Assembly (NCBI GenBank): GCA_038255255.1
Contig: JBBSLL010000043.1
Location: 1-19,646 of the forward strand
DNA length: 19,646 bases
From: JBBQNY01 sp038255255
Lineage (GTDB): Bacteria; Pseudomonadota; Gammaproteobacteria; Xanthomonadales; Ahniellaceae
Direction of reading: 5' to 3'
Part shown: positions 13,150 through 19,646 of the stretch, one piece after another
How the letters are laid out: each line of letters begins with the position of its first letter
Numbering within the stretch: position 1 is the stretch's first letter
Made by a program: the position numbers and the translations under genes
Notes under the pieces: model-generated
Seen by the model: the letters and a program-made list of their open reading frames with translations, nothing else
Told to the model about the DNA's origin: nothing
Databases searched by the model: none

Positions 13150-14310
13150 TCATTGTCGACCGCCCAACAGGCAGACGACTTCGTAGTGTCGTGTATGTGG
13201 AAACATGTCGAGCACCCGCGCTTCCCGCAGCGCGAAGCGCGGCATTGCCGCGAGGTCGCGCGCCATCGACTCTGCGTTGCAGCTCGAGTAGATCAGTGCA
13301 CTTGCCGTGGACTCGTTTAGCCACTCGCAGAGATCGGGTCCGATGCCGCGGCGCGGCGGATTGACGATGACGAGATCGGGTGCCCGCGCCGAATCCAGCG
13401 CGTAGGCAGTGGCGTCGCCTGCTTCGAAGCGCACGTGGGTGAGTTTGAGCTGGTCGCGGCTGAGCTCCGCGCTCGCAATCGCCTCCACGCTCGTCTCGAC
13501 GCCGACCACTTCTGCCGCGCCCTCCGCCACGTGCAAGGCAAAGCCACCGACTCCGCAGTAGAGGTCCCAGGCAGTGCGTGGCGCCAGGCCATGCGTCCAC
13601 TCACGGACTTGCGCGTAGAGCACTGCCGCCACATGGCTGTTGGTCTGGAAAAAACTCTGCGGCCGCAGAAAAAGGTCGATGCCGTTGAGACGCATCGCCA
13701 GGTGCGGCTGCGCGGTCAGGAGGATTTCCTGCGCGCCCTCCAGCACTGCCTTGTGTTCGGGTTGCAGGTTCGCCGAAACCACGCGCAGCTCGGGCAGGGA
13801 GCGCAGCAAGGCCGGCAGGTGCTTGCGGATCCGGTCCAGCGATTCCGTGGAACGCAGCACGAAGCGCAGCATGAGTTCGCCCGAGTGCTCCGCAAGGGTC
13901 AGTAGCAGGAATTTTAGTTCCCCGCGTTTTCCCTCGACGTCGTACGGGGCGATGCGAGCCGCGCTGATGAATTGCGAAAGCAGTGGAAAGATGCGCTGCA
14001 TGGCAGCGGGATAGAGCGGGCAATCGGACAGGTCCACTGCCACTCCCCGCTCGTTGCGGAAGCCGAGGACTGGATGCTCGTGCGTCCCGCCGACCACCAT
14101 CTTGGCCTTGTTGCGGAAACCCGATGGCGGGCTTTGCACGCTCGGCCGCCAACGCACTCCAAGGTGCGTGGACAACCGGGCCCGGCACTCGTCCTCCTTG
14201 GCTCTCAGCTGAGTGTCGTAGTCGACATGCAGTTCGGTGCACGAGCGGCAGAGCGCTGCGTCGAAGTATCGACAGGGGATCGCGAGTGGCGGGGCGGGAG
14301 GTGGGACCAC
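13150..14310 (-). CDS. rlmC: 23S rRNA (uracil-747-C5)-methyltransferase RlmC
   Basis: An iron-sulfur, SAM-dependent RNA methyltransferase that makes m5U747 in 23S rRNA (E. coli RlmC/RumB). It has 386 residues against about 375 in E. coli and aligns along its length from memory. The [4Fe-4S] ligands are Cys13, Cys21, Cys24 (CRYFDAALCRSC) and Cys97 (DCPLYPA). Other landmarks are GFRNKAKMVVGG, RPQSFFQTN, the SAM-binding motif DLYCGVGGFALH, VNPPRRGIG, and the catalytic Cys344 in YSSCNAESM. The RlmC subtype rather than RlmD/TrmA is supported by the short N-terminus with no TRAM domain and by the KRGELKFLLLT and DMFPHTRHYEV segments. The start is GTG 14310 with no good Shine-Dalgarno sequence; a perfect 7-bp dyad (14307-14323) covers it. 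Eight Pro- and Ala-rich residues precede the conserved region, so a slightly later start cannot be excluded. Confidence 0.95.
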   Translation of the reverse strand: MVPPPAPPLAIPCRYFDAALCRSCTELHVDYDTQLRAKEDECRARLSTHLGVRWRPSVQSPPSGFRNKAKMVVGGTHEHPVLGFRNERGVAVDLSDCPLYPAAMQRIFPLLSQFISAARIAPYDVEGKRGELKFLLLTLAEHSGELMLRFVLRSTESLDRIRKHLPALLRSLPELRVVSANLQPEHKAVLEGAQEILLTAQPHLAMRLNGIDLFLRPQSFFQTNSHVAAVLYAQVREWTHGLAPRTAWDLYCGVGGFALHVAEGAAEVVGVETSVEAIASAELSRDQLKLTHVRFEAGDATAYALDSARAPDLVIVNPPRRGIGPDLCEWLNESTASALIYSSCNAESMARDLAAMPRFALREARVLDMFPHTRHYEVVCLLGGRQ

Positions 14311-14323
14311 AGTGGAACTGTGG
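14307..14323. promoter_or_regulatory. Dyad over the rlmC start codon
   Basis: CCACAGT-GGA-ACTGTGG, seven-base perfect arms with a three-base centre. It includes the GTG start of rlmC, so as RNA it would be a hairpin hiding the start, or as DNA an operator-like site. Function unknown; it could be chance. Confidence 0.3.
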
Positions 14324-14371
14324 ACCTTGCGCTAGCGCGGCGCCAGTGGTGAATGGCGTCGTACCTCGGCT

Positions 14372-14635
14372 CTAGACGCGGATATCGAAGCCCGGCTCTT
14401 CGTTCAATCTGCCGTCCACTTCCAGTACGCCGAACTTCTTGCGCTCGCCGTCGAAGACGACGGGCACCGGCGGCTGGAACAATTGGCGCCGTACGAACTT
14501 GAGCTCCCAACCGAATGATTCGAGGCTGCGCAATGTGGCGATCTGGTTCTCGTTGAGATCGCGCTCCAGCGCACGGGGCGGCAGGGGATCGGACATGCGG
14601 CGTTCGCTGTCGGTCATGGCGACTCTGGCTGACAT
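14372..14635 (-). CDS. Small conserved protein of unknown function
   Basis: Up to 87 residues, soluble, without signal or membrane helix. I do not know a function, but the core (LRSLESFGWELKFVRRQLF, then QPPVPVVFD, then VLEVDGRLNEEPGFDIR) reads like a short conserved protein I have seen in gammaproteobacterial genomes. Three in-frame ATGs are possible: 14635, 14617 and 14596; none has a strong Shine-Dalgarno sequence, and the last gives MSDPLPPRALERDLNENQ, so the true protein may be 74-87 residues. It ends 61 bases before rlmC on the same strand and may be cotranscribed with it. Confidence 0.7.
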   Translation of the reverse strand: MSARVAMTDSERRMSDPLPPRALERDLNENQIATLRSLESFGWELKFVRRQLFQPPVPVVFDGERKKFGVLEVDGRLNEEPGFDIRV

Positions 14636-14754
14636 GGCGGCTCACTGGTAGTCGTGGGATGGTAACGCGCTGCGCACTTTACGCAGGCGCGACTGAACCC
14701 TAGGCATGCGAAAGCAGCGACTCGCGCGGCGCCGTTCGTGTTTCTCGAATCGCT

Positions 14755-14964
14755 TCAGCAGCAGTGTGTCGAACCGTGACCGAAGCGCGCCGACTGCCGT
14801 TGCGCGAAAAATTCCGCACGGGTGAGGAGGGGCGCACCCGGATGGTGAAGCGACTGGTGCGTCAGGTACTGGTTGTAATCCGGAACGCGCATGAGCGCGC
14901 GTGCGATCGCGGTGATTCGCGACAGGGTCCGTGTCGACAGCAGAGTGTCAGGCAGGCGAGGCAT
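14755..14964 (-). CDS. ybdD: YbdD/YjiX-family small protein
   Basis: A 69-residue protein of the YbdD/YjiX family, almost always encoded directly after a CstA-type transporter. The ATG at 14964 is preceded by AGAGG about six bases upstream; the frame is open to 15042, but that part lies inside cstA. The family core is clear: MRVPDYNQYLTHQS, HHPGAPLLTRAEFFAQRQSA, and the end FGHGSTHCC with a terminal Cys pair. It overlaps the end of cstA by 17 bases, implying coupled translation. In E. coli the partner protein is needed for or modulates pyruvate uptake by CstA; its exact biochemical role is not settled. Confidence 0.9.
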   Translation of the reverse strand: MPRLPDTLLSTRTLSRITAIARALMRVPDYNQYLTHQSLHHPGAPLLTRAEFFAQRQSARFGHGSTHCC

Positions 14965-16999
14965 AGCCCACCTCTCGCGCGGTCGGGACTGCGCTGCGTC
15001 GCGCCACGACCACCGCGCGTAGCCCGAAGAAAACCAGTGCAATCACGACGCTCATGAACAAAGCCGCCAGCGTCGTGTTGACGTAATCGTTGATCACGAT
15101 GCGCTGCATCTGCTCGAGCGACTGCGCGGGCGCCATGATCTCTCCCGCCGCGCGCGCGTCCCCGAACAGTCGCGCGTGCGCCAGGAAGCCGATCTTTGGA
15201 TTCGCGTGGAAAATTTTCTGCCAGCCTGCCGTGAGGGTGCAGACCAGCAACCACGCCAGCGGAGCCAGGGTTATCCAGGCGAACCGCTCGCGCTTCATCT
15301 TGACGAGGCACACCGTCGCGAAAATCAGCGCGATCGCCGCGAGCATCTGGTTGGCGATGCCGAACAGCGGCCACAAGGTATTGATGCCGCCCAGTGGGTC
15401 CACCACCCCGGCGTAGAGGAAATACCCCCAGCCCGCCACGCACAACGCGGTGGCGACGACATTGGCCGTCCACGATTCGGTGTGGCGCAGCGGGGCATAC
15501 GCCGTGCCGAGCAGGTCCTGGATCATGAAGCGCCCGACGCGCGTGCCGGCGTCGACGGTGGTGAGGATGAAGAGCGCCTCGAACAGGATCGCGTAGTGGT
15601 ACCAGAACGCGAGCATCCCCTCGCCGGAGATCACCCGCGAGAAAATTTCCGCCATGCCGACCGCAAGCGTGGGCGCGCCGCCCGTGCGCGAAAGTATCGT
15701 GGTCTCGCCGATGTCGCGCGCGGTTCCCGAAAGCATCTCGGGCGTCACCACGAATCCCCACGACGAGATTGCCTGCGCTGCCGACTCGACGCTGGTGCCG
15801 ATGAGGGCGGTCGGGGAGTTCATCGCGAAATACACGCCGGGCTCGAGCACGCAGGCGGCGACCAGCGCCATGATCGCGACGAACGCCTCCATCAGCATCG
15901 CGCCATAGCCCACGTAGCGGATGTCCGCTTCGCTGGCGATCATCTTGGGCGTGGTGCCGGACGCCACCAGGGAATGGAAGCCCGACACCGCGCCGCAGGC
16001 GATGGTGATGAACAGGAACGGGAACAGCGAGCCGGCCCACACCGGACCCGATCCATCCGTGAAACGGGTCAGCGCGGGCATCCTGAGGTCGGGGGCGACG
16101 ATGAAGATGGCGAGCGCCAACAGCAGCACGGTGCCGATCTTGAGGAACGTCGAGAGATAATCACGCGGCGCGAGCAACAGCCAGACCGGCAGTACCGAAG
16201 CGATGAAGCCATAACCGATCAACAGGAAGGCGAGCGTCTTCGCGTCCAGGGTGAAGAAGGGGCCCCACACCGGATCCGCTGCCACGAAGCCGCCCAGCCA
16301 CACCGACAGCAGCAGCAGCGCGAGGCCGATCAGCGACACTTCGCCGACCCGGCCCGGGCGCGCGTAGCGCAGGTAGAGGCCCATCAGCAACGCGACAGGA
16401 ATCGTCATGGCGACGGTGAACGTGCCCCACGGACTTTGCGCGAGCGCCTTGACCACCACCAGCGCAAGCACGGCGAGCAGGATGATCATGATGGCGAGGA
16501 TGCCGACCATCGCAATGCCGCCGGCGGCATTGCCGAGTTCCGAGCGGATCATGTCGCCGAGCGAGCGCCCATCGCGGCGCGTCGAGAGGAACAGGATGAC
16601 CATATCCTGCACGGCGCCTGCGAAGACCACGCCGGTGAGGATCCAGAGGGTGCCGGGAAGGTAGCCCATCTGCGCCGCGAGCACGGGCCCGATCAACGGC
16701 CCCGCGCCCGCGATAGCCGCAAAATGATGTCCGAACACCACGTGGCGATCGGTCGCGACATAGTCGAGCCCATCCGGTCGGCGCTGAGCGGGAGTGAGGC
16801 GCGCGGGATCGATGCCGAGCGCATGCGTCGCCACGTAACGCGCGTACAGGCGGAACGCGATCACGAAGACGGCAATGCTCGCCGCGACGAGCCACATCGC
16901 GTTGATCGATTCGCCGCGCTTCAGCGCGACGACGGCCAGACAGGCCGCGCCGAACACCGCGATCGCGCCGAACACGAGTTTTTGCACGACCGGATGCAT
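14948..16999 (-). CDS. cstA: CstA-family carbon starvation / pyruvate transporter
   Basis: An inner-membrane transporter of the CstA/BtsT family (pyruvate, and in older literature peptides), with about 16 hydrophobic helices. The ATG at 16999 gives 683 residues, near E. coli CstA (701), and begins MHPVVQKLVFGAIAVFGAA, which aligns with the known N-terminus; a TTG twelve codons upstream is open, but its GGAG is only three bases away. Family landmarks: GLDYVATDRHVVFGHHFAA, GPLIGPVLAAQMGYLPG, FLSTRRDGRSLGDMI, CGAVSGFHSLVASGTTPK, and WPLFGIANQMLAA. It is cotranscribed with ybdD. Uptake of pyruvate or peptides in late growth is the expected role. A six-base hairpin (CCGGCG-CTA-CGCCGG, 17041-17055) lies in the upstream region. 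No BtsS/BtsR-type two-component genes are adjacent. Confidence 0.95.
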   Translation of the reverse strand: MHPVVQKLVFGAIAVFGAACLAVVALKRGESINAMWLVAASIAVFVIAFRLYARYVATHALGIDPARLTPAQRRPDGLDYVATDRHVVFGHHFAAIAGAGPLIGPVLAAQMGYLPGTLWILTGVVFAGAVQDMVILFLSTRRDGRSLGDMIRSELGNAAGGIAMVGILAIMIILLAVLALVVVKALAQSPWGTFTVAMTIPVALLMGLYLRYARPGRVGEVSLIGLALLLLSVWLGGFVAADPVWGPFFTLDAKTLAFLLIGYGFIASVLPVWLLLAPRDYLSTFLKIGTVLLLALAIFIVAPDLRMPALTRFTDGSGPVWAGSLFPFLFITIACGAVSGFHSLVASGTTPKMIASEADIRYVGYGAMLMEAFVAIMALVAACVLEPGVYFAMNSPTALIGTSVESAAQAISSWGFVVTPEMLSGTARDIGETTILSRTGGAPTLAVGMAEIFSRVISGEGMLAFWYHYAILFEALFILTTVDAGTRVGRFMIQDLLGTAYAPLRHTESWTANVVATALCVAGWGYFLYAGVVDPLGGINTLWPLFGIANQMLAAIALIFATVCLVKMKRERFAWITLAPLAWLLVCTLTAGWQKIFHANPKIGFLAHARLFGDARAAGEIMAPAQSLEQMQRIVINDYVNTTLAALFMSVVIALVFFGLRAVVVARRSAVPTAREVGYASPA

Positions 17000-17226
17000 G
17001 GCGCGCCGCCGGAGGGAAAACGCGAGCTTATCCAATTTCTCCGGCGCTACGCCGGCGCGAGGTCGTTTTGCGCCTCCGCGGCGCAGCTGCCGGTGCGGAT
17101 GCCGCTTTCACCCCTGTCCGATGTTCATTTGGCCGGTCCTCCGCGGAGATGGCCCACCGCGCCGCAGGCTGTGCTTCAATCGCAACGCGGCGGGTCCGTT
17201 ATCCGGCCGCGCGACGGGGGATCTAC

Positions 17227-18060
17227 ATGCGCGGACTCCGCGGTTTCGGCGCGAACCTGCTGGATTTCCTGCGGCAGCGCGGGCGACTCGCCGACCTCGA
17301 GGCGCGCAAGGCGGATCTCGAACGCGAACTCGGGGCGTGTCGCGAAGAAGTGGCGGGTCTGCAGCAGAGGCTCGAGGCGCTGAGCCAGACCGATGCGTTG
17401 ACGGGACTGCGCAGTCGCCACTATCTCGGCATCCAGCTGCCTGCCGACATCGCCTATTACGAGCGCGAAGTTCGCGCGTCCGGCCGCGATGACCTGGTTC
17501 TGATGCTTGCGTTCGTCGACGTCGACGCATTCAAGTCGATCAACGACCGGTATGGCAGCGAGGTGGGCGACCAGGTGATCAAGGAGTTCGCGCACATCTT
17601 CGGGACCCAGGTGCGCACCGGCGATTATGTGTTGCGCTGGGGCGGCGAGGAATTCGTGCTGCTGTTCCGTCCGATGGCTGGGGCGGAGCCTGCCAGGATC
17701 GCCGAAAGAATCCGGCGCGCGGTGTCCGCGCACGCGTTCGCGGCCGATGGCGTCGGACCGTTCAATGCCACCTGCACCATCGGGTTCACGCAGCAGCCCT
17801 TGTCCGTTGGCGTGAGTCGCGAACTCGATTGGGAAGACATCATCGCGCTGGCCGACCGCGCGCTGTATTTCGCAAAATCGCACGGCTGCAACGGGTGGAC
17901 CGGGGTTGTGCCGCAGGCTGGCGATTCCTCGCAGGAGCTGCTGCAGCAGTTCGAGCGCGATCCCGATGGGTTGCGAAGTAGCGGAAGACTGATCCGGAGT
18001 GACGATGCGCGCGGACCGTCGGTGCCCACGGCCCAGGATGCGAATGCCTCAGGAAGCTAG
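17227..18060 (+). CDS. Soluble diguanylate cyclase (GGDEF) with coiled coil
   Basis: A 277-residue protein. The ATG at 17227 has GGGGGA five bases before it; an open extension back to 17068 is not protein-like. Residues about 15-55 form a coiled coil (LADLEARKADLERELGACRE...), followed by the GGDEF domain, which begins at SQTDALTGLRSRHYL. The active-site loop is GGEEF (139-143), an active variant, and an inhibitory I-site RTGD (130-133) lies exactly five residues before it. The protein should make cyclic di-GMP from two GTP as a dimer held by the coiled coil, with product feedback. There is no membrane helix or recognisable sensor, so activity is probably set by expression or partner proteins. 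The last 50 residues are hydrophilic and look disordered. It ends 14 bases from the convergent recQ stop. Confidence 0.92.
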   Translation: MRGLRGFGANLLDFLRQRGRLADLEARKADLERELGACREEVAGLQQRLEALSQTDALTGLRSRHYLGIQLPADIAYYEREVRASGRDDLVLMLAFVDVDAFKSINDRYGSEVGDQVIKEFAHIFGTQVRTGDYVLRWGGEEFVLLFRPMAGAEPARIAERIRRAVSAHAFAADGVGPFNATCTIGFTQQPLSVGVSRELDWEDIIALADRALYFAKSHGCNGWTGVVPQAGDSSQELLQQFERDPDGLRSSGRLIRSDDARGPSVPTAQDANASGS

Positions 18061-18074
18061 GCGCGATGTCGCGA

Positions 18075-19646
18075 TCAGGCGTCTCCGACGCGGGCCCCGA
18101 GCGCCAGCACGGCAGCGCCATACCGCTCCAGCTTGGCCACGCCCATTCCGGGTATCCGCGCGAGGCTTGCGAGGTCGGGGGGCGTTGCGGCGGCGATCGC
18201 CAGCAACGTGCTGTCATGGAAAATCACGTACGCCGGCAGCCCCTGTTCGCGGGCGGTGCTCGCGCGCCACTGGCGCAGCGCGGTAAATCGCTCCTGGGCT
18301 GCGGGGTCGAGTTCAACGGTCTCCTGCTTCGCCGCGCCAGCGGACGCCCCCGGTGCCCGGCGAGAGGTCCGGGGCGCCTTGGGCGCCTCGGTGCGGAACT
18401 GCAACTGCCGTTCGCCGCGCAGCACCGTGCCGCTCGAGTCGGTGAGGCGCAAGGCACCATGCCGTTCCGCGTCCGCTTCGAGAAGCCCGGCGGCAATGAG
18501 CTGGCGGAACACGCTGCGCCAGTGCCGTTCATCGAAAGCAGCGCCGATGGCCCACGTGCTGAGCGAATCGTGGTCGAACTTGCGGACCTTTTCCGTGGCC
18601 ACACCTCGCAGCACGTCGATGACATGCGCCGCACCGAATCGCTGGCCGGTGCGATAGACGCAGGACAACGCCATGCGTGCAGCGTTCGTGCCGTCCCAGC
18701 TCAGGGGTGGGGACAGGCAGTTGTCGCAATTGCCGCACGCGCCCGCGTGACTCTCGCCGAACCAGCCGAGGAGCGCCTGCCGACGGCACTGGGTCGACTC
18801 GCAGAACCCGAGCAGCGCGTCGAGTTTGCGCACTTCCACGCGCTTGCGTTCCTCGCCGGCTTCGCCGCCGTCGATCAACCGTCGCAGGTTGATCACGTCG
18901 CCCAGTCCGTAGCTCAGCCATGCTTCGGCAGGCTCGCCGTCGCGGCCTGCGCGCCCGGTCTCCTGGTAGTAACCCTCGATCGACTTGGGCAGGTCGACGT
19001 GGGCGACGAAACGCACGTCGGGCTTGTCGATGCCCATGCCGAAAGCGATGGTTGCCACCATGACGACGCCGTCGTCCTGCAGGAAGCGCCGCTGGTTGGC
19101 GGCACGCGCCGAAGCCGGCATTCCCGCGTGGTAGGGCAGGGCGTCGATGCCCGCATCGCGCAGTTGCGCCGCGATGGTATCGACCCGCTTGCGCGAGAAG
19201 GCGTAGACGATGCCGCTCTCGCCCCGGTGCGCGGAAAGGAAGTCCGTCAGCTGGCGGCTGCCGTTTTCCTTGGGCACGACGCGGTAGCGGATGTTGGGGC
19301 GGTCGAATGAGCTGATGAAGATCCGCGCCGCTTCGAGTTGCAGCCGCTCGACGATCTCGCGTCGCGTCGGCGCGTCGGCCGTCGCGGTGAGCGCGATGCG
19401 CGGCACCCTGGGCCAGCGTTCGTGCAGCAGCGTCAACTGGCGGTACTCGGGCCGGAAGTCGTGTCCCCACTGGGATACGCAATGCGCCTCGTCGATGGCG
19501 AACAGCGCGATTTCTGCCCGGTCGAGCAGCGACACCGTGCGTGGCGTAAGCAGGCGCTCGGGCGCCACGTACAGGAGGTCGAGTTCGCCGGCGAGCAGCG
19601 CACCCTCGACGGCGGCGGCCGACTCCGCATCGAGTGTCGAGTTGAG
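18075..19646 (-). CDS. recQ: ATP-dependent DNA helicase RecQ (N-terminus beyond the window)
   Basis: The last 523 residues of RecQ, a 3'-5' helicase used in recombination and fork repair. The frame is open to the right edge and reads as RecQ from its first codon (LNSTLDAESAAAVEGALL, then LLYVAPERL). Seen in order: the DEAH box (AIDEAHCVSQWGHDFRPEY), the motif III region (IALTATAD), ISSFDRPNIRY, motif V (VATIAFGMGIDKPDVRFVAH), motif VI (YYQETGRAGRDG), the zinc-binding cysteines of the RQC domain (FCESTQCRRQALL ... ACGNCDNC), the winged helix (HWRSVFRQLIAAGLLE), and a single HRDC domain at the C-terminus. The Walker A lysine and the first ~85-90 residues are missing only because the window stops. 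A linker rich in Ala, Arg and Pro separates the RQC and HRDC domains. Confidence 0.96.
   Translation of the reverse strand, partial: LNSTLDAESAAAVEGALLAGELDLLYVAPERLLTPRTVSLLDRAEIALFAIDEAHCVSQWGHDFRPEYRQLTLLHERWPRVPRIALTATADAPTRREIVERLQLEAARIFISSFDRPNIRYRVVPKENGSRQLTDFLSAHRGESGIVYAFSRKRVDTIAAQLRDAGIDALPYHAGMPASARAANQRRFLQDDGVVMVATIAFGMGIDKPDVRFVAHVDLPKSIEGYYQETGRAGRDGEPAEAWLSYGLGDVINLRRLIDGGEAGEERKRVEVRKLDALLGFCESTQCRRQALLGWFGESHAGACGNCDNCLSPPLSWDGTNAARMALSCVYRTGQRFGAAHVIDVLRGVATEKVRKFDHDSLSTWAIGAAFDERHWRSVFRQLIAAGLLEADAERHGALRLTDSSGTVLRGERQLQFRTEAPKAPRTSRRAPGASAGAAKQETVELDPAAQERFTALRQWRASTAREQGLPAYVIFHDSTLLAIAAATPPDLASLARIPGMGVAKLERYGAAVLALGARVGDA

Noticed and set aside
14651..14754. A possible tRNA or small RNA between ybdD and the small conserved gene
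   Set aside because: An imperfect stem (GCGCTGCG / CGCAGGCGC) is visible, but there is no cloverleaf, T-arm consensus or T-run; I see nothing I can support in these 104 bases.
15176..17383. A 735-codon open frame antisense to cstA
   Set aside because: It is charged low-complexity (Arg, Glu, Asp, His) sequence that mirrors hydrophobic cstA codons on the other strand; no protein features.
8066..19310. Further antisense frames longer than 300 codons opposite the acyl-CoA dehydrogenase (9121-10320) and recQ (18066-19310)
   Set aside because: They lack family motifs and ribosome sites, and they are the predictable third-position mirror of GC-rich genes.

Overview
This is a GC-rich bacterial chromosome segment with densely packed genes on both strands and no mobile element, RNA gene or CRISPR array that I can see. 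The protein repertoire suggests a gammaproteobacterium, probably of the Lysobacterales (Xanthomonadales): a glutathione-dependent formaldehyde pathway very close to the E. coli proteins, RlmC, CstA with YbdD, RecQ, and secreted proteins carrying an 'LFxxGFE' motif that I associate with that order. The taxonomic placement is inference from gene content and memory, not from a search.

Layout. 2-744 (+): the end of a sugar-nucleotide ketoisomerase (FdtA/QdtA-like cupin) overlapping a GtrA-like membrane protein, the tail of a surface-polysaccharide cluster that continues to the left. 906-2381 (+): a secreted Gly-rich CSLREA / choice-of-anchor-Q protein. 2438-2875 (-): a small secreted protein of unknown function. 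3841-2972 and 4985-3876 (-): S-formylglutathione hydrolase and class III alcohol dehydrogenase, a two-gene formaldehyde detoxification operon. 5105-7767 (+): a BlaI-type repressor and an M56 (BlaR1-type) membrane metallopeptidase with overlapping stop and start codons, preceded by a promoter covered by two BlaI-type palindromes. The peptidase has no penicillin-binding sensor; its predicted extracytoplasmic part ends in eight 34-residue repeats with a 'SDFEKR' signature. 7985-8362 (+): a small secreted Pro/Gly/Ala-rich protein. 8449-10260 (-): a ~600-residue acyl-CoA dehydrogenase. 10620-12944 (+): a secreted subtilisin-family (S8) protease ending at a textbook terminator. 13150-14310 (-): RlmC. 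14372-14635 (-): a small conserved protein of unknown function. 14755-16999 (-): CstA and YbdD with overlapping genes. 17227-18060 (+): a soluble diguanylate cyclase with an I-site. 18075 to the right edge (-): RecQ, lacking its N-terminal part.

How the genes work together. AdhC and FghA perform consecutive steps (formaldehyde-glutathione adduct to S-formylglutathione to formate). BlaI and the M56 protein should form a sensing relay in which the membrane protease inactivates the repressor on its own promoter; the input is unknown and the repeat domain is the obvious candidate sensor. CstA and YbdD form a pyruvate/peptide uptake pair. The remaining genes are mostly single units separated by hairpins at convergent junctions.

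The most interesting item is the BlaI/M56 module with its regular 34-residue extracytoplasmic repeat array. The LFxxGFE motif shared by two otherwise unrelated secreted proteins comes second.
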